Assembly (NCBI GenBank): GCA_963692465.1
Contig: OY829943.1
Location: 2,976,001-3,040,000, forward strand
DNA length: 64,000 nucleotides
From: JAUZOB01 sp963692465
Lineage (GTDB): Bacteria; Bacteroidota; Bacteroidia; Bacteroidales; Prolixibacteraceae
Direction: 5' to 3'
The position numbers and the translations under genes are program-made. Position 1 is the stretch's first letter, and each line of letters opens with the position of its first letter. Positions 1 to 8,267 of this stretch are shown piece by piece. The notes beneath the pieces were generated by a model. That model made no database searches, was not told the origin of the DNA, and saw only the letters and a program-made list of their open reading frames with translations.

Positions 1-947
1 ACGGCATATAGCAGACTGGATAAGTTGTGGAGAGCGAAAGGAATACTTTTCAGAAAATGTTGTTTCTTCTCGTAGAATCCTCTGAATCCGTATGCACCCA
101 TTGCCTGCATGATTCGAATTAACACATATCCGTAGTAAAACTGGGTAAACTCTTCGCGGTTGACCGGTTGGTAGCGGCTTAGGCAATCGAGGTAATATTC
201 GAGTAACTCTTTCCGGTCGGGTATCGGGATATCGGCTTTTGCATCGAAAAGCAACGACGCGAGATCGTATTGTAACGGTCCTTTTCTTCCGCCCTGAAAA
301 TCGATAAAATAGGGATTGTTGTCGACCAGCATGATGTTACGGGACTGAAAGTCGCGGAACAGAAAATAGTCGGAACCGGCCTGAAGTAAATAGTCCGTGA
401 AAGCCTGAAAGTCGTCTTCAAGAGCCTGTTCGTCGAAAGGAATCTTGGCTAACTTGAGAAAATAATATTTGAAATAGTTCAAATCCCACATCATCGACTG
501 ACGGTCAAAAGCCTTGCGGGGGTAACAGCAGGACCAGTCGATTCCGTCAGCTCCCTGTATTTGTAATTTAGGAAGTTCTTCGATGATCCTTTTATACCAG
601 TCGACGATTTTATCGGAGAACCCTTCTGTCTCGCGGGTCTGGGTAATAAAGTCGAAGAGCGTGGTTGCACCGAGATCTTCTTGCAGATAAACATCCATAG
701 GATCTCCGATTGCCAATATCTGAGGGACATAGAGGTTCTTTTCTCTCAGGTGTTTTGCAAAACTAAGAAAGGCCTTGTTTTCTTTCAGGTCGGCATTCCA
801 TGCACCGATAGCCGAATGGTGGTCGCTTTTCAGACGGCAATACTCACGATAAGACCCCGAAGCGGGTAAGAAATCAACGCTTTCAGCTTTTTCATTAAAG
901 CAGGATTCATAGAGAGCGACAATTCGGTTTTTAATTTCTTCTTTCAA
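1..947 (-). CDS. Partial aminoglycoside-phosphotransferase-fold sugar kinase, RapZ-type fusion likely
   Basis: The reading frame is open from about 960 to the window edge, so the C-terminus is missing. No ATG precedes the conserved N-terminal loop (ASGSYREYCRL). The best start is TTG at 947, 13 bases after the stop of the upstream DUF554 gene. Kinase motifs are visible: FRDFQSRNIM, with catalytic Asp and metal-binding Asn, and FIDFQGG, the DFG-like metal motif. The first motif has Phe where many relatives have His. In Bacteroidales this fold is often fused to, or followed by, a RapZ C-terminal domain, but that part lies outside the window. A role in phosphorylating a cell-wall sugar, as in AmgK, is inference from fold only. 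It is probably co-transcribed with the DUF554 gene. Confidence 0.7.
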   Translation of the reverse strand, partial: MKEEIKNRIVALYESCFNEKAESVDFLPASGSYREYCRLKSDHHSAIGAWNADLKENKAFLSFAKHLREKNLYVPQILAIGDPMDVYLQEDLGATTLFDFITQTRETEGFSDKIVDWYKRIIEELPKLQIQGADGIDWSCCYPRKAFDRQSMMWDLNYFKYYFLKLAKIPFDEQALEDDFQAFTDYLLQAGSDYFLFRDFQSRNIMLVDNNPYFIDFQGGRKGPLQYDLASLLFDAKADIPIPDRKELLEYYLDCLSRYQPVNREEFTQFYYGYVLIRIMQAMGAYGFRGFYEKKQHFLKSIPFALHNLSSLLYA

Positions 948-959
948 AGGATGCGGATT

Positions 960-1649
960 TTAATGTTTTACAAAAAAGTATGCGAGAACAATAGCAACGA
1001 CTAAGGCCGGGAGCATATTCAAAATTTTAAGCCGGGTATTTGTAACCAGATTAAAGCCCATGCCGATCAGGAGAATACCGCCTACTCCGGTCATCTCGTT
1101 CAGAACCGGTTGGGAAAACTGGTTTCCGACAACCATGGTAAGAAGGGTGATTCCCCCCTGATAGATCAATAATGGAATAACCGAGAAAAGGACCGATATT
1201 CCGAGGGCTGATGCAAGGGCAATAGAGCTGATGCCATCCATGACTGATTTGGTGAGCAATAGTCGGGGTTCATTACCCAATCCTTCTTCGATAGCCCCCA
1301 GCAGGGTCATTGACCCCATGCAGAAGAGAAGAAACGGAGTAATCATTCCTTCGGCAAAACGTTCATTTTTGAAGTGAAATTTTTCTTTGACCGAGGTACT
1401 GAGATTTTCCAATCCCTTGTCAATATTGATCCATTCACCAACAATGGTTCCGATTACCAGACTGACCAGTATAATGAGGACCTGATCGGACTTCATCGCC
1501 ATGGTGAAGCCAATATAGAAGGTAATCAGTCCCATTCCACGAATCACCCCGTCCACGATGCGTTTTGGAAGATGAGCATGGAAAAAATGGCCGATCAGGC
1601 TACCTGCAATAATTGCCGCTGCATTTACGATTGTTCCGGTAAAAATCAT
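960..1649 (-). CDS. DUF554 family membrane protein
   Basis: This 229-residue hydrophobic protein has about seven predicted membrane segments and the family opening MIFTGTIVNAAAIIAGSLIG. The ATG at 1649 matches the usual DUF554 N-terminus better than a TTG three codons upstream. Glycine-rich helices and the LLFCMGSMTLLGAIEEGL stretch are typical of the family (YdfK-like). The function is unknown; an inner-membrane transport role is sometimes suggested. On the minus strand TATCTTTG (1656-1663) matches the Bacteroidetes -7 box and lies so close to the ATG that the transcript would be nearly leaderless. That is inference. It sits head to tail with the phosphotransferase gene below it. Confidence 0.85.
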   Translation of the reverse strand: MIFTGTIVNAAAIIAGSLIGHFFHAHLPKRIVDGVIRGMGLITFYIGFTMAMKSDQVLIILVSLVIGTIVGEWINIDKGLENLSTSVKEKFHFKNERFAEGMITPFLLFCMGSMTLLGAIEEGLGNEPRLLLTKSVMDGISSIALASALGISVLFSVIPLLIYQGGITLLTMVVGNQFSQPVLNEMTGVGGILLIGMGFNLVTNTRLKILNMLPALVVAIVLAYFFVKH

Positions 1650-1746
1650 AGCTAACAAAGATATATAAAAATGCGAAGGGTTTCTTCTGCCGATCGTTTG
1701 TTGTTCAATAGTAGAATGTTTACTTTTATTGCAAAATAATCAACGC

Positions 1747-2499
1747 ATGGCAAAAGGTAGAATGAATCTGAAAATCAAGGGTAAAGCGAAAGAGTGGGGA
1801 ACGATTGCTGCTCATTACACTTTTTTATGGTTGGGCGGAATTGTTTTTGTCAGTTTTCTTATTGCCTTAACTCCGTTACCCGCTAAACTCTATAAATGGA
1901 TGGGAACGAGTAAAGCCGGGAATATTGAAAATCCGGAATATATCGTCCTGTTAGGATCGGGAGGAGTCCCCAGCGGAGAGACACTGATGCGCATGTGGTA
2001 TACCCGTGAAGCAGCCGCTCAGTTTCCTGAAGCCCGTGTTATTATCAGTACTCCGGGAGATACGTCCAATAAAGAGAGTACCATTAGCCGTACCCTTCAG
2101 ACGCTCGAAAAGTGGGGAATTAAATCCAGTCGGTTATATGTAGAGAACAAAGGGGTTAATACCCGACAGGAAGCGTTGGAAATCAGAACGAAGTTGAAAT
2201 CATTTTATTCGAGAAAGAAGGTGATCCTGGTAACTTCACCGGAGCACATGCGCCGGGCTGTTCTTAGTTTCCAGAAAGTAGGTTTTCAGGAAATTGGCGG
2301 TATTCCGGCTTTTGAGCGACTGATTGGGTCATCGTTAAAGATTAATCAGCGCAAATTAGGAGGAAATAAACTTTCGGTATTAAAGGTTGCCGAAACAGAA
2401 ACAGTTCGTTATGACCTCTGGATGCAACTTGATTATGAGTTAAAGATAGGACGTGAAGTATGTGCTTTAACTTATTACGAGTTAAAAGGCTGGATATAA
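1747..2499 (+). CDS. YdcF/ElyC/SanA-type (DUF218) membrane-anchored protein
   Basis: An N-terminal membrane segment (about residues 20-42) is followed by the DUF218 core: YIVLLGSGG, then an AAAQFPEARVIISTPGD strand-helix, the ENKGVNTRQEA motif and VTSPEHMRRAVLSF. This order is typical of the YdcF/ElyC family, implicated in envelope biogenesis in other bacteria. The substrate is unknown. The TTG at 1729 lies in a TACTTTTA promoter-like box, so I prefer ATG 1747; ATG 1762, preceded by AAAGGTAGA, is the alternative. The gene diverges from DUF554 and converges with the small gene at 2622. A strong hairpin separates the last two. Confidence 0.82.
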   Translation: MAKGRMNLKIKGKAKEWGTIAAHYTFLWLGGIVFVSFLIALTPLPAKLYKWMGTSKAGNIENPEYIVLLGSGGVPSGETLMRMWYTREAAAQFPEARVIISTPGDTSNKESTISRTLQTLEKWGIKSSRLYVENKGVNTRQEALEIRTKLKSFYSRKKVILVTSPEHMRRAVLSFQKVGFQEIGGIPAFERLIGSSLKINQRKLGGNKLSVLKVAETETVRYDLWMQLDYELKIGREVCALTYYELKGWI

Positions 2500-2550
2500 C
2501 AAGGCTGATTTTGGGGCCTGTTTGAAACGAATTAATTATCGAAAAAATAG

Positions 2551-2590
2551 AAAGCGGTAAAAATGATTGTTACTTCATTTTTACCGCTTT
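2551..2590. terminator. Bidirectional intrinsic terminator
   Basis: A perfect 16-bp stem (2551-2566 with 2575-2590) closes an 8-base loop and is flanked by A and T tracts on the two sides. It lies between the convergent YdcF-like gene and the small charged protein gene, so it can serve both. Confidence 0.85.
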
Positions 2591-2621
2591 GTTTTAGATA
2601 GGAAGTAAGAAAATCGGTGCA

Positions 2622-2816
2622 TCAATAATTTTCATCGGGATCTTTTTCCCATTCCTTATTGAAACTCAGACTTTCATCGTCTTCAAAATCATCATAAATA
2701 GAAGGTTTGCGACTAGCTTTTCTTTCTTTGGAAGATTCTTTACGAGTGGTACTTTTGGGCATTGCATCATCGAAATCGTTCCCAAAATTTCTTTTGGTTG
2801 TCTTTTTCGCTTTCAT
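2622..2816 (-). CDS. Small highly charged hypothetical protein (64 aa)
   Basis: I do not recognise this protein. It is Lys/Arg-rich in the first half (MKAKKTTKRN, KESSKERKASRK) and Asp/Glu-rich in the second (YDDFEDDESLSFNKEWEKD), without membrane segment or cysteine. The composition suggests an intrinsically disordered protein. The ATG at 2816 follows a purine-rich AGTAGAG. Bracketing by a shared terminator on one side and an AT-rich spacer on the other supports it being a real monocistronic gene. Confidence 0.55.
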   Translation of the reverse strand: MKAKKTTKRNFGNDFDDAMPKSTTRKESSKERKASRKPSIYDDFEDDESLSFNKEWEKDPDENY

Positions 2817-3058
2817 CTCTACTTGATCGTTTTTTAATCTAAAAAATGGGTTAATTCTATTATTTCAAACAGTGTAAATGTAAAATATTTTTCAAAAAAA
2901 GTCAACAAAGAGAAATTATTTTTGATGGATATTAGAATGATTTTTTTTATTGTAAATAGCTGGTCTTTAGTTGATAGAAAAAAAGTTTGTTTTCGCTTAT
3001 TCAGATTATTCCCGACCTTGTCTTAATTTTTTACAATTTTGCAGTAAACAAAAAAGGT

Positions 3059-3430
3059 ATGAGGAAAGGGATTCAGACGATTGTATTATTGATTTTGTCG
3101 AACACTTTTATGACGTTCGCTTGGTATGGCCATCTGAAGTTTAAAGAGATGAAATGGTCTGCAAATCTTGGCTTATTAAGTATCGTACTGATAAGCTGGG
3201 GGATTGCATTTTTTGAATACTGCTTTCAGGTACCGGGCAACCGGATTGGATTCCGGGGAAACGGGGGACCTTTTTCGATTTTTGAACTCAAGATCATTCA
3301 GGAAGTTATTTCATTAAGTGTTTTTATTATCATCTCGGTACTTTTATTTAAAGACGAAACGTTACGGCTCAATCATCTGATCGGATTGTTCTTTATGATT
3401 TTGGCTGTCTATTTTGTCTTTAAGACTTAG
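3059..3430 (+). CDS. DUF486 (DMT-superfamily-like) small membrane protein
   Basis: Four membrane segments fit in 123 residues. Family features are TFMTFAWYGHLKF near the N-terminus, a central FFEYCFQVPGNRIG, and a C-terminal LIGLFFMILAVYFVF helix. DUF486 proteins are about 110-120 residues long, so ATG 3059, preceded by AAAAAGG, fits better than an upstream start at 2987 that would add 24 atypical residues. The family belongs to the drug/metabolite transporter superfamily, but no substrate is known. It ends four bases before the convergent dioxygenase gene, with no room for a separate terminator. Confidence 0.83.
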   Translation: MRKGIQTIVLLILSNTFMTFAWYGHLKFKEMKWSANLGLLSIVLISWGIAFFEYCFQVPGNRIGFRGNGGPFSIFELKIIQEVISLSVFIIISVLLFKDETLRLNHLIGLFFMILAVYFVFKT

Positions 3431-3434
3431 GGTA

Positions 3435-4220
3435 TTATAAGTTTCGGTCTATTTTGAAACCGGTCATTGAGATTGAACCGTATTGTATTCCTTCGTGGAA
3501 GAAAACCGGTGATTCGTCTTTTCCTTGCAGTGCTGCGATGTATAATGCAGGAAGATAATGCTCGTCAGTTGGGAGCGCCAGTCCGTAAGAAGGAATTTCA
3601 GTACGGGCATGAATCAGTCGTTCATGATCTCCTGAACGTAACGCTTCTTTCACCTGATTATCGAAGTTGCAGGCCCAGTCAAATGCCGGATCGTCGGCAT
3701 TATACGTCATGGCTCGCAGGTTATGAACCAGGTCACCGCTTCCGATAATCAATACTCCTGAATCTCTTAAGAAAGCAAGTTTCTTTCCCAGTTGATAATG
3801 GCCCGTTTCGTCGAGTTCAGTGTTCAGACTCATCTCGAAAACGGGAATAGAAGCAGCGGGATACATGTGGACGAGCACGGCCCATGCTCCATGGTCCAGT
3901 CCCCAGTTAGCAGTGGTGTCAACCGTCGGTGTATTTAAGGTTTCGGAAGTAAGTTCAGCCAGAATTTTAGCTCCCGGAGGATGGTATGCGATTTGGTTTA
4001 ATTCTTTTGGAAAGCCGTAGAAATCATATATTTGACGGGGTGTTTCGGCATTACAGATAAACGTTCCGCGAGTCAGCCAGTGAGCAGATATAACCAGAAT
4101 GGCCTTTGGCAAGGGAATTTCTTCAGCCAATAATTTTAACGAACGGGTGTAACTGTTGTCGAGAATCGCATTCATTGGAGAGCCGTGTCCAATGAATAAT
4201 GCGGGCATCTTTGGGTGCAT
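3435..4220 (-). CDS. ygiD: YgiD-type 4,5-DOPA extradiol dioxygenase (LigB superfamily)
   Basis: The protein has 261 residues, close to E. coli YgiD (about 262). Conserved motifs: MPALFIGHGSPMNAI with a metal-ligand His, VISAHWLTRG with a second His, YHPPGAKILAELTSE, GLDHGAWAVLVHMYP, and GSGDLVHNL. These Zn/Fe(II) ring-cleaving dioxygenases are cytosolic; the physiological substrate in Bacteroidetes is unknown. The ATG at 4220 has AAGGAAAAAG upstream and matches the family N-terminus; a start 14 codons upstream is possible but unlikely. It converges with the DUF486 gene. Confidence 0.87.
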   Translation of the reverse strand: MHPKMPALFIGHGSPMNAILDNSYTRSLKLLAEEIPLPKAILVISAHWLTRGTFICNAETPRQIYDFYGFPKELNQIAYHPPGAKILAELTSETLNTPTVDTTANWGLDHGAWAVLVHMYPAASIPVFEMSLNTELDETGHYQLGKKLAFLRDSGVLIIGSGDLVHNLRAMTYNADDPAFDWACNFDNQVKEALRSGDHERLIHARTEIPSYGLALPTDEHYLPALYIAALQGKDESPVFFHEGIQYGSISMTGFKIDRNL

Positions 4221-4420
4221 AACTTTTTCCTTTACAACAGCGTATTTCCTGAAAATGTTCAACGTTAAAGATAAAAAAACGATAAGAAACGAGGATAAAT
4301 ACCTTATCTGATCATGGAGGATAACGGTTATTTTACCAATTTATACTAAATTAGCCAGGAAGAATTTTTTATAAATTAGGGAGAGAAAATTATTGTGTTG
4401 TTATTAAATAGGTTACTGTG

Positions 4421-5530
4421 ATGAAAGCTTATTACAAAGGATTCTTTGTCTTTATTTTATTTGCAGTATTCTCGTGCAATTTCACCTATGCGGTCAACGA
4501 TTCGATCCGGGTTTTGTTTATAGGGAATAGTTATACTTTTACGAATAGGATGCCTCTCCTTATGCAGCAGGTGTCGGCTTCACGCGGACTTAAGCTGTCG
4601 ATAGAGCAGAATGCTCATCGGGGATGGACGCTTGAAGATCATTGGAATGATGAAGTGTCTAAAGCCGTGATTCGAAAGGGGAAATGGGATTTTATCGTAT
4701 TACAGGAGTATAGCGAAGGAGCAGCCTTGCCAACGGAGTCGTATCGGAAGCGAATTCTTCCTTATATGGAGAAGTTTCAACAGTTGTACAAAGAATACAA
4801 TCCACAAGGTACGATGATTTTGTACATGACCTGGGGGCGAAAGAACGGAGATCGGAAGAATTGTTTTAAATATCCGGCAGTCTGTAATTATTTCGCTATG
4901 GATGAACTGATCCGTAAACGTTATATGGCCATGGCGGAGAATAAGGCCGAAATTTCACCGGCCGGTCCGGTATGGAATTTTCTACGTAAATATCATTCGA
5001 ATATAGAGTTATATCGTCCGGACGGGAGCCATCCTTCACTTGCCGGGTCCTATGCGAATGCGTTATGTTTTTATACGATTATCAGTCGCCGGAATCCGTC
5101 CCATATATCGTTTAAACCACCACTGCTTGATTCGCGGGAAGCAACGATTATTAAAAGAGCTGTCAGGAAGGTGGTTTATGACAGTCTGGCTTTGTGGAAT
5201 GTGGGAAAGTTTGATCCCCGTGCTAAGTTTTCCTATGCTCGTTTGAACCGGAATGAATATGAATTTATGAATGAGTCGGTCAATGCTTCTGAATTTCAGT
5301 GGAACTTTGGCGATGGAATCATGTCATTGGTCCGGAATCCGAAACATACTTTTGCGAAACCCGGCAACTACACGGTCAAGTTAGTCGCAAAGAAGAGACC
5401 ATACTATAATGCTTTTGTTCAGAAGATAAAAGTCACGAAGTCCGAGTTTCTGTCTGTTGGCACCAACCGGAATACGGAGCGGATTCTGCAATTTAATAAT
5501 AGGGAAAAAGGCAAAAGCGTACTCCGTTGA
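4421..5530 (+). CDS. Secreted SGNH/DUF4886-type hydrolase with C-terminal PKD domain
   Basis: A signal peptide (about residues 1-24) precedes a DUF4886-like SGNH hydrolase core. The nucleophile block is FIGNSYT (Ser37), the central block DFIVLQEYSEG, and the Asp/His block DGSHPSLAGSY near residue 208. The C-terminal 75 residues form a PKD-type beta domain with its hallmark WNFGDG and FAKPGNYTVKLV. This suggests a periplasmic or surface esterase acting on carbohydrate or glycan esters; the substrate is inference. ATG 4421 overlaps a GTG at 4418 and opens directly into the signal peptide. It converges with the acyltransferase gene, 7 bases away. Confidence 0.8.
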   Translation: MKAYYKGFFVFILFAVFSCNFTYAVNDSIRVLFIGNSYTFTNRMPLLMQQVSASRGLKLSIEQNAHRGWTLEDHWNDEVSKAVIRKGKWDFIVLQEYSEGAALPTESYRKRILPYMEKFQQLYKEYNPQGTMILYMTWGRKNGDRKNCFKYPAVCNYFAMDELIRKRYMAMAENKAEISPAGPVWNFLRKYHSNIELYRPDGSHPSLAGSYANALCFYTIISRRNPSHISFKPPLLDSREATIIKRAVRKVVYDSLALWNVGKFDPRAKFSYARLNRNEYEFMNESVNASEFQWNFGDGIMSLVRNPKHTFAKPGNYTVKLVAKKRPYYNAFVQKIKVTKSEFLSVGTNRNTERILQFNNREKGKSVLR

Positions 5531-5537
5531 TTTTCGA

Positions 5538-6728
5538 TTATTTTTCCAGGCTTCTGAGTTTATCGCTCATCGGTTGAACGAAATAGCGCTGCATAACTAC
5601 ACTGAGCACAATGACCGTAATCGAAAAAAGAATATACGAAGGCAGTTGCAAGGTATAGTTGGTTGTAAACAGCCGATGCATGAACTCCTGACTGAAAATG
5701 CCGGAATGATCGGTTCTCACACAATAGAAAAATTTATCAGTGTTCACCCAGATCTGATTGAAGGTTACATGCAGCAGGTAGAGTGAAAAACTTGCATCTC
5801 CGAGCTTTACGACCCAGGGAAGGGACAGAAACTTAACAATCGGGCCTTTACTGCACATCAGACTCCACATGATGAAGATTTCAAAAACGGTAAAATAACC
5901 GTTATGAAGGAGCACGTAAGGATAACGCAAAGGTAAGTAATACATCATCACTCCGGTGACGGTAAAAGCCAGCCATGGCGCAATTCTCAGTTTGAACGTA
6001 TCTCTTTTCTCGTAAAGTCTGAAAAGTAAAATACCGATGACGAATTCAGGAAACCGTACGAGCGGATTACGTTGAAGTATTCCGTCCATGATATGTGGAA
6101 TCGATAACATATCGGAGGGCGTATTGGTCATACAGTCGGTATAGCCCATATAACGGGTTATGTAGGCTGGTATCATAAATACAATCCAACAGACCAGCAG
6201 GCCTATCAGAATCTTTGTGACATTCAGATTTTTGGTCTTGCGAAGAAAAAACGGGAGGGTCAGATAACACAGAAACAGACACGAAAGGGTCCAGGCCGTT
6301 CCGTTGATCCCGTTAAAAAACGGGTTCAGACTGTCGACCATAAAAAACTGTGTAATGAAGGCGATTGGAATGATCTTCGAGAGATACATGTCATTCCACG
6401 TGAGCGTATTATGGTTGACACTTTCCCAGTAAAAATAAGGGATCATAACAAGAGCCAGTGTAACTAAAACCATGACCATATGAAACGGCCAAAGCTTAGT
6501 GGCTCGCCGGTACATAAAAGACTTTAATTTTATTTTCCGCTCTGAGTAAACATAGGATAAAATGAAGCCCGAAATTAATATGAATAGAGAGGTCCCGACG
6601 TGACCGGAATTCGCGATTCCTTGTAAACATTTTGGTAAATAAGCATCCGGAATGGTATGCATAATCAAAATATGTAATGACAGAAAAAACCTGAATCCAC
6701 TTATCTGTTGTATTCTTTCTCGTTCCAT
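5538..6728 (-). CDS. Acyltransferase 3 family membrane protein
   Basis: This is a 396-residue integral membrane protein with about ten hydrophobic segments. It opens with the family signature ISGFRFFLSLHILIMH, containing the catalytic-type His, then GHVGTSLFILISGF and YRRATKLWPFH. Such proteins O-acylate surface glycans or lipids using acyl donors at the inner membrane. The ATG at 6728 fits the family start; a TTG 25 codons upstream would add a non-conserved extension. No glycan-synthesis genes are adjacent, so the acceptor cannot be guessed. Confidence 0.85.
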   Translation of the reverse strand: MERERIQQISGFRFFLSLHILIMHTIPDAYLPKCLQGIANSGHVGTSLFILISGFILSYVYSERKIKLKSFMYRRATKLWPFHMVMVLVTLALVMIPYFYWESVNHNTLTWNDMYLSKIIPIAFITQFFMVDSLNPFFNGINGTAWTLSCLFLCYLTLPFFLRKTKNLNVTKILIGLLVCWIVFMIPAYITRYMGYTDCMTNTPSDMLSIPHIMDGILQRNPLVRFPEFVIGILLFRLYEKRDTFKLRIAPWLAFTVTGVMMYYLPLRYPYVLLHNGYFTVFEIFIMWSLMCSKGPIVKFLSLPWVVKLGDASFSLYLLHVTFNQIWVNTDKFFYCVRTDHSGIFSQEFMHRLFTTNYTLQLPSYILFSITVIVLSVVMQRYFVQPMSDKLRSLEK

Positions 6729-6843
6729 TCTAAGCAATAATTGAAAAACTTTTAATTTAAATACCAGGAAGGACTGCCAACGACGACTCTCCTCACAGAT
6801 CAATGCAGTCCGGTCTTCGACTTCGGATCCACAATTTGGCGCA

Positions 6844-6851
6844 AAAGTAAA
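6844..6851 (-). promoter_or_regulatory. Candidate -7 box (TACTTTTG) for the acyltransferase gene
   Basis: In the 336-base gap before the acyltransferase, the minus strand carries a perfect TAnnTTTG box. No clear -33 TTTG sits at the usual spacing, so this is a moderate call. I see nothing else structured in this gap. Confidence 0.4.
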
Positions 6852-7064
6852 GAAATAAAACCAGTCTTGTAAGGATTATGCCCATCCGTTAACCGATCTT
6901 ATTCTTTTCTTAAGAACCCGCAATATAGACTCTTTGTTCAAATCGACAGTAAATAAATGTGTTAACAGATACGAATGAGAATGTTAATTAACGTTCAGGA
7001 AAAACGAATCATTGAGCAGACTATTCCGTTTCGGACACGGATATTTATCAGTGTTGTTCGTTGT

Positions 7065-7685
7065 TCATTCGCAATGCCAATAAATGGAGGGCGAGAATAA
7101 ACGATCATCCGAAGAAGACCAGAAGGCATAACCATCAACCGGAGTGTTGATTACTTCCGGAAAATTGATCGCTGCCTTCCCAGTCTTTCTTTCTACTCGG
7201 GTGTTGATTAACTGTAGTGAAGATTTATTGACCAGAAAAGCAATATTCAGCTGATCGCTGTCGTAACATAAATGGTGAAACTCAGGAGTACCCCAGCTGA
7301 ATTGCAATTGGGCTCCGGAGCGCGTTGTGCCAAAATCCGTAGCGGGACAGAGAATCCCCTCGCTAACCGACACGAACTCGGGGAAAACAATCCGGTCGCT
7401 GTCATTGAATGCGCGGGAATTGGTTTTGATGAAAAGATTATATCCGTTCATGCCTCCGGTTTGGGGAATTTTATTCCAGATTCGCCGAATAAGTGGAATT
7501 ATTGCCTCATGAGCAAATTTTTTTTGGGCTTGGAAAGAACTCAGGTGACGTTTTCTGTCATCGCTCAGCGGGCGTTTGGAATGTTTAGGTCTGGCCCTCA
7601 TCACGGTTTGCCCGTTTAAGAGATAAACATCAATATTTCCGATGAGTCCGGTCATTATACGGTCCTGTTTTTTATCTGCTTTCAT
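7065..7685 (-). CDS. DUF6266-like hypothetical protein (206 aa)
   Basis: The N-terminal GLIGNIDVYLLNGQTVMRARP, with the Gly-rich turn and VMRARP, is followed by a helix with KFAHEAIIPLIRRIWNKIP and a C-terminal beta-rich part (AFWSSSDDRLFSPSIYW). This layout resembles DUF6266 proteins that are common in Bacteroidetes and have no known function. There is no signal peptide. The ATG at 7685 is the only plausible start. The family call is from memory of its opening motif and is moderate. Confidence 0.55.
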   Translation of the reverse strand: MKADKKQDRIMTGLIGNIDVYLLNGQTVMRARPKHSKRPLSDDRKRHLSSFQAQKKFAHEAIIPLIRRIWNKIPQTGGMNGYNLFIKTNSRAFNDSDRIVFPEFVSVSEGILCPATDFGTTRSGAQLQFSWGTPEFHHLCYDSDQLNIAFLVNKSSLQLINTRVERKTGKAAINFPEVINTPVDGYAFWSSSDDRLFSPSIYWHCE

Positions 7686-7851
7686 TTTGAAATAAATTTT
7701 CAGTTACAATGAATACACTCACAAAAATAGCGAACAACAACGTATTTTGTTGTATGTTATTGGTCTTCAGGTAATACTGTAGTAGCTTTTGGACCGGAAT
7801 GGATCGAAATTACCGATAATATACACTTTACATACGCTTAACCTACCATCT

Positions 7852-7895
7852 GGGTAAGTAAAGGGTAAACGAAGGGTAAGTGAAGGGTAAGTAAA
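7852..7895 (+). repeat. Four tandem 11-bp repeats (GGGTAAGTAAA type)
   Basis: Four consecutive units begin at 7852, 7863, 7874 and 7885. Units 1 and 4 are identical (GGGTAAGTAAA); unit 2 is GGGTAAACGAA and unit 3 is GGGTAAGTGAA. The array lies in the 582-base gap between the DUF6266-like gene and the GH3 gene. The 11-base period is about one helical turn. Confidence 0.85.
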
Positions 7896-7908
7896 CTCCC
7901 TGTTTTGT

Positions 7909-8022
7909 TTAGTAGAAGCAGGTATAAAAAAGGCTGTCCAAAAAAGTTTGAACAGCCCTCTTTTTTTCAGGCGAACCGTCTTTACCGATTCCGCCTAAAA
8001 TCGTTACTTTTTGAATGTCCAT
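7909..8022 (-). CDS. Possible 37-aa remnant or small peptide
   Basis: The minus-strand frame starts MDIQKVTILGGIGKDGSPEK and runs through the hairpin at 7926-7967 to a stop near 7909. The first 20 residues look protein-like, while the last third is encoded by the terminator hairpin. That suggests a truncated gene rather than an intact small protein. I do not recognise the family. Confidence 0.2.
   Translation of the reverse strand: MDIQKVTILGGIGKDGSPEKKRAVQTFLDSLFYTCFY
7926..7967. terminator. Intrinsic terminator hairpin
   Basis: GGCTGT (7932-7937) pairs with ACAGCC (7952-7957), with further CAAA/TTTG pairing inside. An A tract precedes the stem and seven T follow it, so it could act in either direction. 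No gene ends close by on the plus strand. Confidence 0.55.
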
Positions 8023-8212
8023 TTTGTAAGTACTTAATAATTAAGTTAATGTTTTAATTATTACAATGTCTATCGTTCTTGTGTACAATTATACGAGGAG
8101 CGAAGGAAGAATATTCTTATTCGGAAGTCTAATGTTGTAGTTCATGGGGTGAAATATTTCATATCAGGGGCTCTTAAATTGTAGGGTTGTTTTATGTTTT
8201 AGGCAGCCTTGT

Positions 8213-8243
8213 TTTGATAATTTTCTGATATTGATTAGTTTTA
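8213..8243 (+). promoter_or_regulatory. Consensus Bacteroidetes promoter of the GH3 gene
   Basis: TTTG at 8213-8216 and TAGTTTTA at 8236-8243 are separated by exactly 19 bases, matching the TTTG-N19-TAnnTTTG consensus with one deviation. Transcription would start near 8250. This rules out a TTG at 8247 as start codon and supports ATG 8268. Confidence 0.65.
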
Positions 8244-8267
8244 AACTTGTTTTTTTATCAATCGGTT

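Noticed and set aside
2987..3058. N-terminal extension of the DUF486 protein
   Set aside because: Adds 24 residues not typical of the family and lacks a ribosome binding site; ATG 3059 has AAAAAGG upstream.
3435..4220. Memo-type partner of the AMMECR1 protein
   Set aside because: The motifs fit the YgiD/LigB dioxygenase branch, and the gene is 55 kb from the AMMECR1 gene.
7852..7895. CRISPR-like repeat array
   Set aside because: Units are 11 bases and directly adjacent with no spacers, and there are no cas genes.
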